Shown one piece after another: positions 25,908-33,830 of a DNA stretch of 56,775 nucleotides. The notes beneath the pieces are model-generated. The model worked only from the letters and a program-made list of their open reading frames with translations, was not told the origin of the DNA and ran no database searches. The stretch covers positions 1 to 56,775 of the forward strand of contig DASXTQ010000030.1 of NCBI GenBank assembly GCA_036505295.1, read 5' to 3'. Within the stretch, counting starts at the first letter, position 1. Every line of letters begins with the position of its first letter. This DNA is from WS-7 sp036505295. Its GTDB lineage: Bacteria > Eisenbacteria > RBG-16-71-46 > SZUA-252. A program made the translations under genes and the position numbers.

Positions 25908-25922
25908 GCACGGAATGTGCCA
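25908..25922 (-). promoter_or_regulatory. Candidate sigma-54 (-24/-12) promoter for the HD-GYP operon
   Basis: On the minus strand the sequence TGGCACATTCCGTGC matches the consensus TGGCAC-N5-TTGC at all but one fixed base, with the GG and GC dinucleotides correctly spaced. A transcript starting about 12 bases below the GC would have a leader of about 20 bases carrying the GGGGAGGTG ribosome site of the TTG start. A sigma-54 activator gene lies downstream in the same series. Confidence 0.6.
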
Positions 25923-26026
25923 GGGTGCACCCGCGAGCGCCAGAGTGCAACTGCCACCGGGGGCGGGACAAGCGATAAGGCGCCCGGTCGCGGGACGCGC
26001 GGCAGCGCGTCGGGCGATTGACAGCG

Positions 26027-26956
26027 TCAACGCAGGAGCCGCGCCGTGTCGTCAAGGCGGAAGCGGGTCATCTCCATGATCGAATCCGCCCGAAGAAGGA
26101 TCTCCGCGCGCTTGGCGCGCAGCAGCCCCTGGACGCCGAAATCCTCCACCGTGAAGGACGCCATCACGCACCCGTAGACGACCGCCGCGCGCAGCGTGCG
26201 GTCGGTGAGACGGCCCATCCGCGTGAGCGCGCCGAAGAATCCACCCGCGAACGTATCGCCGGCACCCGTCGGATCGAGCACGCTCTCGATCGGCACGGCA
26301 GGGGCGGTGAAGTAGAGATCACGCCCTTGGAGGAACGCGCCGTGCTCGCCTTGCTTGATCACGACGGTTTCGGGACCGAGGCTCAGGATCGCCCGCGCCG
26401 CGCGGTGCGTGAGCGATTCGCCGGTAAGCTCGCGCGCTTCCTCCTCGTTGATGAGGAGGATGCGGACCCGCTTCAGAATCTCGAGCAGCTCCTCGCGCTT
26501 GCTGCGGATCCAGTAGTTCATCGTGTCGCAGAGCACGAGTCTCGGATCGGTGAGCTGATCGAGCACCTCGCGCTGGAGGACCGGGTCGATGTTGGCGAGG
26601 AAGACGTTCCGAAAGGAGCGGATCCCGTCGTGGAGCTTCGGACGGAACCGCTCGAACACGTTGAGCTCGGTGCGCCTGGTTTCGCGCGTATTCATGTCGC
26701 GGCTGTAGACGCCCTCCCAGCGGAACGTCCTCCCTTCCTGAACCTCGAGCCCCGTGAGGTCCAGGTCGGGGTGCTCCAGCGCTCGCCGCGCGGCGTCCGG
26801 GAAATCGGTGCCGACGACGGCGACGAGCGAGACGGGAGCAAAGTGCCGGGCCGCGAGGGAGAAATAGGCGGCGGACCCGCCGAGGACTTCTTCCACGCGC
26901 CCCGCGGGGGTCTCGATCGTGTCCAGCCCCAAGGAACCTACGACGGCGATCGCCAT
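26027..26956 (-). CDS. PfkB-family carbohydrate/nucleoside kinase
   Basis: 309 residues of the ribokinase fold. The N-terminal GSLGLDTIETP with GGSAAYFSLAA and the C-terminal signature DPTGAGDTFAGGF, which holds the catalytic Asp, are clear. Substrates of the family include ribose, adenosine, fructose 6-phosphate and inosine; the FRWEGVYSRDMN segment resembles the branch often labelled sugar or adenosine kinase, but the substrate cannot be fixed. It starts two bases after the argS stop. About 150 bases separate its stop from the HD-GYP start, and these hold the promoter and repeats listed at 25908-25949. Confidence 0.9.
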   Translation of the reverse strand: MAIAVVGSLGLDTIETPAGRVEEVLGGSAAYFSLAARHFAPVSLVAVVGTDFPDAARRALEHPDLDLTGLEVQEGRTFRWEGVYSRDMNTRETRRTELNVFERFRPKLHDGIRSFRNVFLANIDPVLQREVLDQLTDPRLVLCDTMNYWIRSKREELLEILKRVRILLINEEEARELTGESLTHRAARAILSLGPETVVIKQGEHGAFLQGRDLYFTAPAVPIESVLDPTGAGDTFAGGFFGALTRMGRLTDRTLRAAVVYGCVMASFTVEDFGVQGLLRAKRAEILLRADSIMEMTRFRLDDTARLLR

Positions 26957-26958
26957 GG

Positions 26959-28641
26959 TTACATGGAATCCGGAGCGCTCACGCCCAGAAGGTCCAGCCC
27001 GCGGTGGAACACGACGCCGGTCGCCCGGGTGAGGAGGAGCCTCGCGCCCGTCACGGCAGCGTCCGGTCCCACGACGCGATGGTGGTGATAAAATGAATGA
27101 AACTTGGCCGCCAATTCCTTGAGATACATGGGAATACGATGTGGTTCCCGATATCTTGCCGCCGCCGCGACCAGCGAGGGAAACCCCGCGATCCCGCGCA
27201 AGAGGACCAAGGTTTCGGGCTCGCCCAGAAGATCGGGCCGCGCGGCATCAAGCCCAGGTTCCGGGACACCCTGCTGCCGGGCGTAATCGAGGATGTGCGC
27301 GATCCGGGCGTGCGCGTACTGGACATAGTAGACGGGGTTGTCCTCACTCCGCTTCACCGCCAGCTCGAGATCGAAGTCGAGCGGGCTCTCGGCGCGCCGC
27401 ATCAGGAAGAAGAACCGCGCCGCATCCACCCCCACCTCGTCCACAAGCTCGTCTAAGGCGATGAATTCCCCGCCGCGTTTCGACATCTTGACCGGCTCGC
27501 CTCCGCGGAGGAGCCTCACCCACTGAATCAAGACTACTTCGAAGCGCTCGCGCGGCCATCTCAGCGCCTCGATCACCCCCTGCATCCTCTGGATGTGGCC
27601 GTGGTGGTCGGGGCCCAGGAGATCGATGAGCCGGTCGAACCCGCGCGCGAACTTGTCGTGATGATAGGCGGCATCGGCGAGGAAATAGGTCGGCTCCCCG
27701 TTCGCCCGCACGATGACACGGTCTTCCTGATCACCGAAGGCGGTCGAGCGAAACCAAAGAGCGCCGTCCCTCTCCTCGGTCAGTCCCAGCTCCACGAGCC
27801 GCGCGCGCGCCTTCTCGACCGCGCCGCTGCGATGCAGCTCGCTCTCCCGAAACCAGCGATCGATGCGCGCGCCGAAGCGCGTGAGGTCGCGTTCCTGGCG
27901 GTCGAGCATCCGGTCGATGCCCCATGCTGCGAACCGCAGGCGCTGCTCGCGCTCCGGAAGCTTGAGCCACTCCCGTCCCTGCGATTCCGGGATCGCCTCC
28001 GCGATCTCGTTCACGTACGCACCGGCGTAGCCCTCGTCGGGTATCGCGGGAGCCTCGAGACCAATCCGCTCCGCGAAGCGGGTCCGGATCGAGGCGCCGA
28101 AGAGCTCCGCCTGCAGCCCCCAGTCGTTCGCGTAGAACTCGCCGCGCGCCTCAAATCCGGCCGTGTTCAGGATACGGATCAAGGCGTCCCCGATACTCGC
28201 CGCGCGGGCGTTGACGACGTTCAGGGGTCCGGTCGGATTGGCGCTCACATACTCGATGAGGATCTTCTCGCCTCGGCCCACGAGCGAGTTCCCGTAGGCG
28301 GTTGGGTCCGAGAGGATGCGCCGGACGTTCGCGGCCAGCCAGGCGGGCGCCAATCGGAAATTGATGAACCCCGCCCCCGCGATCTCTGCCGCGCTCACGA
28401 CGTCGGGCTCGACCTCGAGGGATTCGAGGAGCGACGTGGCCACCTCCCGCGGGGGCCGGCGCGCCGTCTTCGCGAGGGTGAGGGCCACGGGCGTGGCCCA
28501 GTCGCCATGCTCCGGCTCGCGAGGGACCTCCACCTCGACCCGCGCGCCGTCGGGCATCGAGAGCCCCGCGCGCGCGATCGCCTTTTCTAGACGTTCGGCG
28601 AGGTAGGCCTCAATCGGCCACGGTTTCTCGGTGGGCATCGC
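26959..28641 (-). CDS. argS: Arginyl-tRNA synthetase with altered HIGH motif
   Basis: 560 residues from ATG 28641. It has the ArgRS-specific N-terminal Add1 domain, the class I core beginning EYVSANPTGPL, KMSKR in GGEPVKMSKRGGEF, and the C-terminal DALR anticodon domain (YYVQYAHARIAHIL). The HIGH-type motif normally reads HVGH directly after ANPTGPL; here the four codons give Asn-Val-Val-Asn, so both histidines and the glycine are missing. The protein is otherwise complete and in frame, and no second argS is in the window. The start overlaps rsfS by 32 bases. The open frame upstream is an artefact of overlap. Confidence 0.93.
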   Translation of the reverse strand, partial: AMPTEKPWPIEAYLAERLEKAIARAGLSMPDGARVEVEVPREPEHGDWATPVALTLAKTARRPPREVATSLLESLEVEPDVVSAAEIAGAGFINFRLAPAWLAANVRRILSDPTAYGNSLVGRGEKILIEYVSANPTGPLNVVNARAASIGDALIRILNTAGFEARGEFYANDWGLQAELFGASIRTRFAERIGLEAPAIPDEGYAGAYVNEIAEAIPESQGREWLKLPEREQRLRFAAWGIDRMLDRQERDLTRFGARIDRWFRESELHRSGAVEKARARLVELGLTEERDGALWFRSTAFGDQEDRVIVRANGEPTYFLADAAYHHDKFARGFDRLIDLLGPDHHGHIQRMQGVIEALRWPRERFEVVLIQWVRLLRGGEPVKMSKRGGEFIALDELVDEVGVDAARFFFLMRRAESPLDFDLELAVKRSEDNPVYYVQYAHARIAHILDYARQQGVPEPGLDAARPDLLGEPETLVLLRGIAGFPSLVAAAARYREPHRIPMYLKELAAKFHSFYHHHRVVGPDAAVTGARLLLTRATGVVFHRGLDLLGVSAPDSM

Positions 28642-28978
28642 CCCAGAGCTTGTCCAACAGATAGTATTCGCGCGCGCGCGCGTGGAAGACGTGCACGACG
28701 AAGTCGACGTAGTCGAGAAGGATCCAGCGCCGTGCCTCGTAGCCCTCGACGTGCCACGGGCGGATCCCGCGCGCCCGCATGCCCTCATCGACGGCGTCCG
28801 CGATCGCGCGCGTCTGGACCTCGGATTGGCCGGTAGCCAGAACGAAATAGTCGCAGACGCCGTCGAGGTCCCGCAGATCCAGGATCAGGACGTCCTCGGC
28901 CCGCTTGGTCAACGTCAGCCGCGCCGCCTCACGGGCGAGGTCCTTGGCTTGAATGTTCAGGGCGGGAAGCTGGTTCAA
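28610..28978 (-). CDS. rsfS: Ribosomal silencing factor RsfS
   Basis: 122 residues of the RsfS/Iojap family: ILDLRDLDGVCDYFVLATGQSEVQTRAIAD and WILLDYVDFVVHVFHARAREYY match the family core. It binds ribosomal protein uL14 and keeps subunits apart in starvation. The TTG start overlaps the polyprenyl synthase stop (TTGA), the same style of junction as clpC/bamA. Length is normal for the family. Confidence 0.95.
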   Translation of the reverse strand: MNQLPALNIQAKDLAREAARLTLTKRAEDVLILDLRDLDGVCDYFVLATGQSEVQTRAIADAVDEGMRARGIRPWHVEGYEARRWILLDYVDFVVHVFHARAREYYLLDKLWGDAHRETVAD

Positions 28979-29994
28979 CGCTCTCGCGTCACCGCGTACC
29001 GGACGGCGGCCTGGAGGGATTCGCGGATCTCGAGGTCCGGAACGAGGTCGAGCTCCTGCTCGGCCCGGTCCGCCAGCTCCGCGCTCCGTTTCTGGCTGTA
29101 CGCGACGCCGCCGTGGGCGGTCACGAACCGCACGACGTCCGACCAGTGGCCGTTACGGAAGTCGCGCGACCGGATCAGGTCTTCCATGTCACGCCTCTCA
29201 CGCTCGGGCGCCTCCTTGAGCGCGTTGATCAACGGCAGCGTGATCTTTCCTCCGTCCAGGTCGTTCCCCATGGCCTTCCCGATCACGTTCTCGGCACCCA
29301 GGTAGTCGAAGACATCATCCGTGATCTGGAACGCGAGCCCCACCGCGCGGCCGAAACGGTTGAGCGCCGCGCGGCGCTTCTTGTCGGCGCCCCCCGCGTT
29401 CGCGCCCAGCTCGCAGCCCGCCGACATGAGGCAGGCCGTCTTTTCATCGATGACCCGCATGTACTCGGTCTCCGTCAGATCGAGCCTGTTCTTTTGTTCG
29501 ATCTGGCGAAGCTCTCCCTGGCTCATCCGATGGGTCGCCTCGGCCAGGAGGTCCATCGCGTCGTACATTCTTCGGGTCACGAGAATCGAGAACGCCTTGG
29601 AGTAGAGATAGTCCCCCATCAAAATTGCCGTGTCGTTGCTGAACGCGCTGTTCACGGTCGGGAGGCCGCGCCGGAGCAGGCTCTTATCGATGCTGTCGTC
29701 GTGGATCAGGGTGGCGGTGTGGATCAGCTCGACGACGACGGCGCCGAAGATCGCTTCCTCGGTGACGCGACCGAAGCCCTTCGCGGCGAGAAGGACGAGC
29801 GTGGGGCGGAACCGTTTTCCGTAGGCTCGATGGAGGTGCGCACCGACCGTCCCAACCAAGCCGACATCACAGAGGAAGGCCTCGTCGAGCTCGGTTTGAA
29901 ACCGCTCGAACGGCTCCGCGATTGGGCTCCGGATAGCCTCCAGCGTCGGTGCTTCCGCCGGAAGCACTTCTGGCGCTTGTCTGCGAGCGGTCAA
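28975..29994 (-). CDS. Trans-polyprenyl diphosphate synthase (quinone side-chain type)
   Basis: About 339 residues from TTG 29994, which has AGGGAG 5 bases upstream. The first Asp-rich motif is LIHDDSIDKSLLRRG and the second is QITDDVFDYLGAEN. GKRFRPTLVLLAA precedes them, as in heptaprenyl/octaprenyl/solanesyl synthases. It condenses isopentenyl diphosphate units with FPP or GGPP to make a quinone side chain, but chain length cannot be told by eye. The longer open frame to 30063 would overlap cca. Its stop overlaps rsfS. Confidence 0.9.
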   Translation of the reverse strand: MTARRQAPEVLPAEAPTLEAIRSPIAEPFERFQTELDEAFLCDVGLVGTVGAHLHRAYGKRFRPTLVLLAAKGFGRVTEEAIFGAVVVELIHTATLIHDDSIDKSLLRRGLPTVNSAFSNDTAILMGDYLYSKAFSILVTRRMYDAMDLLAEATHRMSQGELRQIEQKNRLDLTETEYMRVIDEKTACLMSAGCELGANAGGADKKRRAALNRFGRAVGLAFQITDDVFDYLGAENVIGKAMGNDLDGGKITLPLINALKEAPERERRDMEDLIRSRDFRNGHWSDVVRFVTAHGGVAYSQKRSAELADRAEQELDLVPDLEIRESLQAAVRYAVTRER

Positions 29995-30037
29995 TGGACT
30001 CCCTAGCGCATGGTTTCTAGGTCGATGGGCCGTCAGC

Positions 30038-31420
30038 CTAGGTCCCGGATTCCCGGGTGTCAACCGAAAACCCCGCTCGGATCCGCTCCAAAAGGCGTTG
30101 TCGAGTGTTGAGCCGCGGGTTTTCCAGAACCTCCTCCAGGAGCTGATTCAGGATCTCACCCACTTTGGGAGACGGCGGCAGATCGAGGACCCGCATCACG
30201 TCGTTTCCGTTCACGGCGAGGTCCCGCACCGAAAGGGCCTCCTGAGCCTCGAGAATCGCGTCGACGCGCGCCCGAAGCTCCTCGAGGTAGTGCGGGAACC
30301 CGGTCTTGAGCCCGTTCCCGATGTTGTCCGCGATCCTGAGATCGAAGAGATCCGCGATGTGCTCCACGCCGACGCTCCGGATGAATCGCCGGACCGCGGC
30401 GTCGGTCCATTCCCGGCGGTAGTCAAACATGTGCTGGCGCACCAGGTGGGTCACCCTCTCCGTCAGGTCCCGCCCGAAGCGGAGCCGGATCATCGCCTCC
30501 TCCGTCATCGTCGCGCCCACGAACTGGTGGTTGTAGAAGGTCGCCTCCCCTCCCTCGCGTTCCTCGCGGGTACGAGGCTTGCCCACGTCGTGGAACAGCG
30601 CCGCGAGCCGCACGGCCGCCTTCGCGGACGGGGCGGCGTCGCACGTGTGGAGCGTGTGGAAGTAGACGTCGTACGCGTGATAGCGGTTCTGGGGCACCGC
30701 GACGCAGGCTTCGATCTCCGGCAACCACACACCGAGGAGGCTCGCGTGCCGCAGCACCTCGAAGCCGCGCGAGGGCTCTCGAGCGCGGAGCATCTTCATG
30801 AGCTCGTCCTGGACGCGCTCGGCGGCGACCCGGCCCACCTCGGCGCGCGCCTCCCGGAGCGCCTGGGCGGTGCGCTCCTCGAGCTCAAATTCCAACGTCG
30901 CGGCGAAACGCGCGGCGCGGATGGGGCGCAGGCCGTCCTCGCGGAAACGCTCTCGCGGCTCGCCGACCGCGCGGAGGATGCCTTGATCCAGGTCGGCCAG
31001 ACCGCCGGTGGGATCGACGAGCCGCCCGGCCAGGGGATCCCATGCGATCGCGTTGACCGTGAAGTCGCGGCGCTTCAGGTCCTCCTCCAGCTCGCGCACG
31101 AACGTCACCTTCCCCGGGTGGCGCGCGTCCTGGTATTCCGATTCGACTCGAAAGGTGGTGACCTCGCAGTTCCCCGCTTGGGTCGGGATCGTGAGCGTTC
31201 CAAAACGGGCGCCGGTTGCGATCGCGGCCGGGTAGAGCTCGAGCACCTGGTCGGGGGTCGCGCTGGTTCCGACGTCCCAGTCTTGGAGCGGCACGCCGCG
31301 CAGCAGCTCGCGCACCGCCCCGCCGACCACGTAGGCGCGGTGCCCGGCATCGCCGAGCCGGCGCAGGATCTCGAGGATGGGCGCCGGCACCCGTGAGGAA
31401 TCCAGACGGGCAGGAGTCAT
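30038..31420 (-). CDS. cca: CCA tRNA nucleotidyltransferase / poly(A) polymerase-family protein with HD domain
   Basis: 460 residues. The class II nucleotidyltransferase head has VVGGAVRELL and the metal-binding DxD in LQDWDVGTSATP, followed by RRDFTVNAIAWDP and GLRPIRAARFAATL. A C-terminal HD domain follows (AALFHDVGKPRT). It adds or repairs the CCA end of tRNAs; members of this clade can be full CCA enzymes or A-adding/CC-adding halves, and I cannot separate these by eye. It heads the long minus-strand series and is divergent from the small plus-strand gene, with an 88-base gap in which I see no firm promoter. Confidence 0.92.
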   Translation of the reverse strand: MTPARLDSSRVPAPILEILRRLGDAGHRAYVVGGAVRELLRGVPLQDWDVGTSATPDQVLELYPAAIATGARFGTLTIPTQAGNCEVTTFRVESEYQDARHPGKVTFVRELEEDLKRRDFTVNAIAWDPLAGRLVDPTGGLADLDQGILRAVGEPRERFREDGLRPIRAARFAATLEFELEERTAQALREARAEVGRVAAERVQDELMKMLRAREPSRGFEVLRHASLLGVWLPEIEACVAVPQNRYHAYDVYFHTLHTCDAAPSAKAAVRLAALFHDVGKPRTREEREGGEATFYNHQFVGATMTEEAMIRLRFGRDLTERVTHLVRQHMFDYRREWTDAAVRRFIRSVGVEHIADLFDLRIADNIGNGLKTGFPHYLEELRARVDAILEAQEALSVRDLAVNGNDVMRVLDLPPSPKVGEILNQLLEEVLENPRLNTRQRLLERIRAGFSVDTRESGT

Positions 31421-31508
31421 CGGCGGCGATGGTATCAGAGCGACGTGGCCGCCCGGATGCTCATTCCCGGCAGTTGCTCGGAAGCGGTTCCGCGCTTAGC
31501 ATCGGCGC

Positions 31509-31898
31509 ATGACCGTGACCGGCCGGAAGGTGATCCCTCGCGTGGGCGTCGCTGCGGCCCTCGCGCTTCTAGCCCTTCTTCCGCTCGTGCCCGGGTTCTC
31601 CGTCGGCGCGGAGGGCGCTCCGCTCCTTCTGCCCTCGGCCGACCAAGGCTCCTGGGTTGCCGCGGACAAGGAGCTCCACTTCGCCGCCTCCCTCGCGATC
31701 GCCGCATCCCTGCGCGTCGAAGGGCGGCCGCGCGAAACGGCGCTCGCCATGACCTTCAGCGTGGGGCTTCTCAAGGAGGCCTACGACGCGACGATCCGGC
31801 CACGGCGACTCCGGCGGGGAGCGAGCTGGAAGGATCTCGTCGTGGACCTGGCCGGCGCCGCGGCGGGGATCGCCGTGCTGGACGCGATCGACCGCTGA
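31509..31898 (+). CDS. Small YfiM/DUF2279-like membrane protein
   Basis: 129 residues with an N-terminal hydrophobic segment (GVAAALALLALLPLVPGF), then DKELHFAASLAIAAS, GLLKEAYDA and SWKDLVVDLAGAAAG. The order Asp-Lys-x-x-His-Phe, Gly-x-x-Lys-Glu and Asp-x-x-x-Asp resembles the periplasmic YfiM/DUF2279 family; function is unknown. The segment is on the plus strand between two minus-strand genes, 15 bases from the end of the TPR protein gene. No clear ribosome site precedes the ATG, but the motifs and codon pattern support it as real. Confidence 0.75.
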   Translation: MTVTGRKVIPRVGVAAALALLALLPLVPGFSVGAEGAPLLLPSADQGSWVAADKELHFAASLAIAASLRVEGRPRETALAMTFSVGLLKEAYDATIRPRRLRRGASWKDLVVDLAGAAAGIAVLDAIDR

Positions 31899-31913
31899 GT
31901 GTGAAGCCGAGAG

Positions 31914-33800
31914 TCACGGATTTGGTGGCTGCGCTCGCGCGTCGAAATACCTCGCCACGGCTCGCGCGGTCGGGCCATAGCTCGGCCAACGACGACGCAC
32001 CTCACTCCATACCACACGAGCCGAATCCAGCTCGCCGACGTTCTTGAACGCCAGCCCTAGATTGTGCAGGTAATCCGGCCTGTTCCCATCCAGTCTCACG
32101 GCCTGTTTGAACTCGTAGAGCGCCTCTCGATATCTTCCAAGAGCGGAGTAAGAGATGCCTAGGTTGGTCCTGGTCCCCGCCCGGTTCGGGCTCCGGCGCA
32201 GGGCCTCCGTAAGAAGGGGAATCGCCTCGGCGTGGCGACCCATGCTAACGAGCGTTGCCCCTCCCATGGCCCAATATCGCGGGTTTGCCGGCTCGGTCCT
32301 GAGCAAGAGGTTGACGTAGCTCCAAGCACGGTAATAGTCGCCTCGATGACGGTAGTAGTGTGCGAGCAACTCATATCCGTACCAGCGAGCGAAGGGTGTA
32401 ATCCTCGCGTTTGGGCCAATCAGGGTTTCGTACCTTTTCGTTCCCGCGTTGTCGCTCGCGTTCACGAGTACAAAGGCCAGAAGGGAACCCAGGCCGATGC
32501 TCACGACCGCTGCCTGGATCAACCTGGCGCCCGAAGCGTAGAGCGACCTGCCCGCCCAAATCCCGAAAACCCCCAACGGCAGAAGCAGGAGTGAGGTTAG
32601 ATCCCAATCCTGCGCGGGCGCGACAGGGAGAACGAGCGCCAGCGCCCCCAAGAGACCGGCAGCGGCGGCGATGGCCAAAAAGGTGCCCGTAGGATTGGCT
32701 TTCAGGATGCGCCCCCCGTGGTCGGCAAAGCCCGCGAGGAGCAGGAGGAGCGGCACCGGAACAGCCAGGAGAATGGCATTCGCGATATCGATGCCATGAC
32801 CGAGCGACAGAATCCCGTATGGCTTCGTCGTGCCGGCTATTGCCGGACCTACTCGAGCAGCGCCCGTGGCGAGCTGTAGGGTATGAAGCCACTGCGCCGG
32901 CCCGCTCCCAAGGAGGACCAGCAAAGCGAGGGGTAGAGCCACGGCCACCCCAAGAAGCGCCGCTCGACGTAGAGGCGACAGCCTTCCACGAACGAGAAGA
33001 AATAGGAGCGATGGCGCCAGGTACAGCGCGATGAGGTGTGAAGCAACGGCGACGGCGAATGCCAAGACGACGATGAGGAACCCGCTTCCGCGCCTGATGC
33101 ATCGAAGTCCGGCGAGAATGTAAGCAAGGATCGCGACAGCAACGGGAGGATAGCTCTCGATGTAACCGCAAAAGAGCTCTGTGCCCCCCATCGTCAGAAG
33201 GAGCAGCAGAGCGATAACGAATCCCCCGCTACCAAGAGTGATTTCGCGCGCAATTCTCCAGAAAATGACGGCGGCGAGGACCCCGCACCCGATCGATACG
33301 ATTCCTAGGGTCGACGAAAGGACCGGGGCGCCGAGCTGGCGGAGCGCTCTGGACGCCGTATGCCAGATCGCCTGCGCAAGGGGCTCGGTCGGCGCGGATA
33401 GATCCCCCTCCCTGAGTCCATAGAGCCAGATCATCCCGTCGCCTAGAAAGTGGGTGCGTGTACGCAGCACCCAGAGGGCCGCCGCATAGACGGCAAGGAG
33501 CGCGAAACTCAATCGAGCGGAGGCTCTCAAGATTTCATCGCGGGGGCGTGGCGGACCGGTCGCTGCAGCGACCCACCGGACGCCCTGCCCGAAGGCAGCC
33601 AGCACGGAGGCCGTTACCCCGAAGCCGAGGAGGGCAAAGACGAGAAGTCTTGCGGGCAGACCTAGAAATCCGGCGAGGTGAAGCCCCCATGCGCGTGGTC
33701 CAGGGGACCCGCTTGCCACAAGGATCGCGAACACGTACAGCAGGCCGGCTGCTGCGAAGACGTGATATCCAACCGGACGGGTCACGTCGCGGGCGTCCAT
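31914..33800 (-). CDS. Polytopic membrane protein with C-terminal TPR repeats
   Basis: 628 residues. About a dozen membrane helices fill residues 1-450 (YHVFAAAGLLYVFAILVA, LIVVLAFAVAVASHL and others), with THFLGDGMIWLYGL in the first large loop and CGYIESYPPV later; this layout resembles GT-C glycosyltransferases or O-antigen polymerases. Three or so TPR units follow (NPRYWAMGGATLVSMGR, RAGTRTNLGISYSALGR, RPDYLHNLGLAFKNVGE). Function is not known; surface polysaccharide or protein glycosylation is a guess. The ATG is 30 bases below the histidine kinase stop. Confidence 0.85.
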   Translation of the reverse strand: MDARDVTRPVGYHVFAAAGLLYVFAILVASGSPGPRAWGLHLAGFLGLPARLLVFALLGFGVTASVLAAFGQGVRWVAAATGPPRPRDEILRASARLSFALLAVYAAALWVLRTRTHFLGDGMIWLYGLREGDLSAPTEPLAQAIWHTASRALRQLGAPVLSSTLGIVSIGCGVLAAVIFWRIAREITLGSGGFVIALLLLLTMGGTELFCGYIESYPPVAVAILAYILAGLRCIRRGSGFLIVVLAFAVAVASHLIALYLAPSLLFLLVRGRLSPLRRAALLGVAVALPLALLVLLGSGPAQWLHTLQLATGAARVGPAIAGTTKPYGILSLGHGIDIANAILLAVPVPLLLLLAGFADHGGRILKANPTGTFLAIAAAAGLLGALALVLPVAPAQDWDLTSLLLLPLGVFGIWAGRSLYASGARLIQAAVVSIGLGSLLAFVLVNASDNAGTKRYETLIGPNARITPFARWYGYELLAHYYRHRGDYYRAWSYVNLLLRTEPANPRYWAMGGATLVSMGRHAEAIPLLTEALRRSPNRAGTRTNLGISYSALGRYREALYEFKQAVRLDGNRPDYLHNLGLAFKNVGELDSARVVWSEVRRRWPSYGPTARAVARYFDARAQPPNP

Positions 33801-33830
33801 AGGGTGTCCCGGCGTAGATGGTCGGTCGCT

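Noticed and set aside
31446..31460. Possible -24/-12 element in the gap between cca and the YfiM-like gene
   Set aside because: Three mismatches at fixed positions; well within chance in GC-rich DNA.
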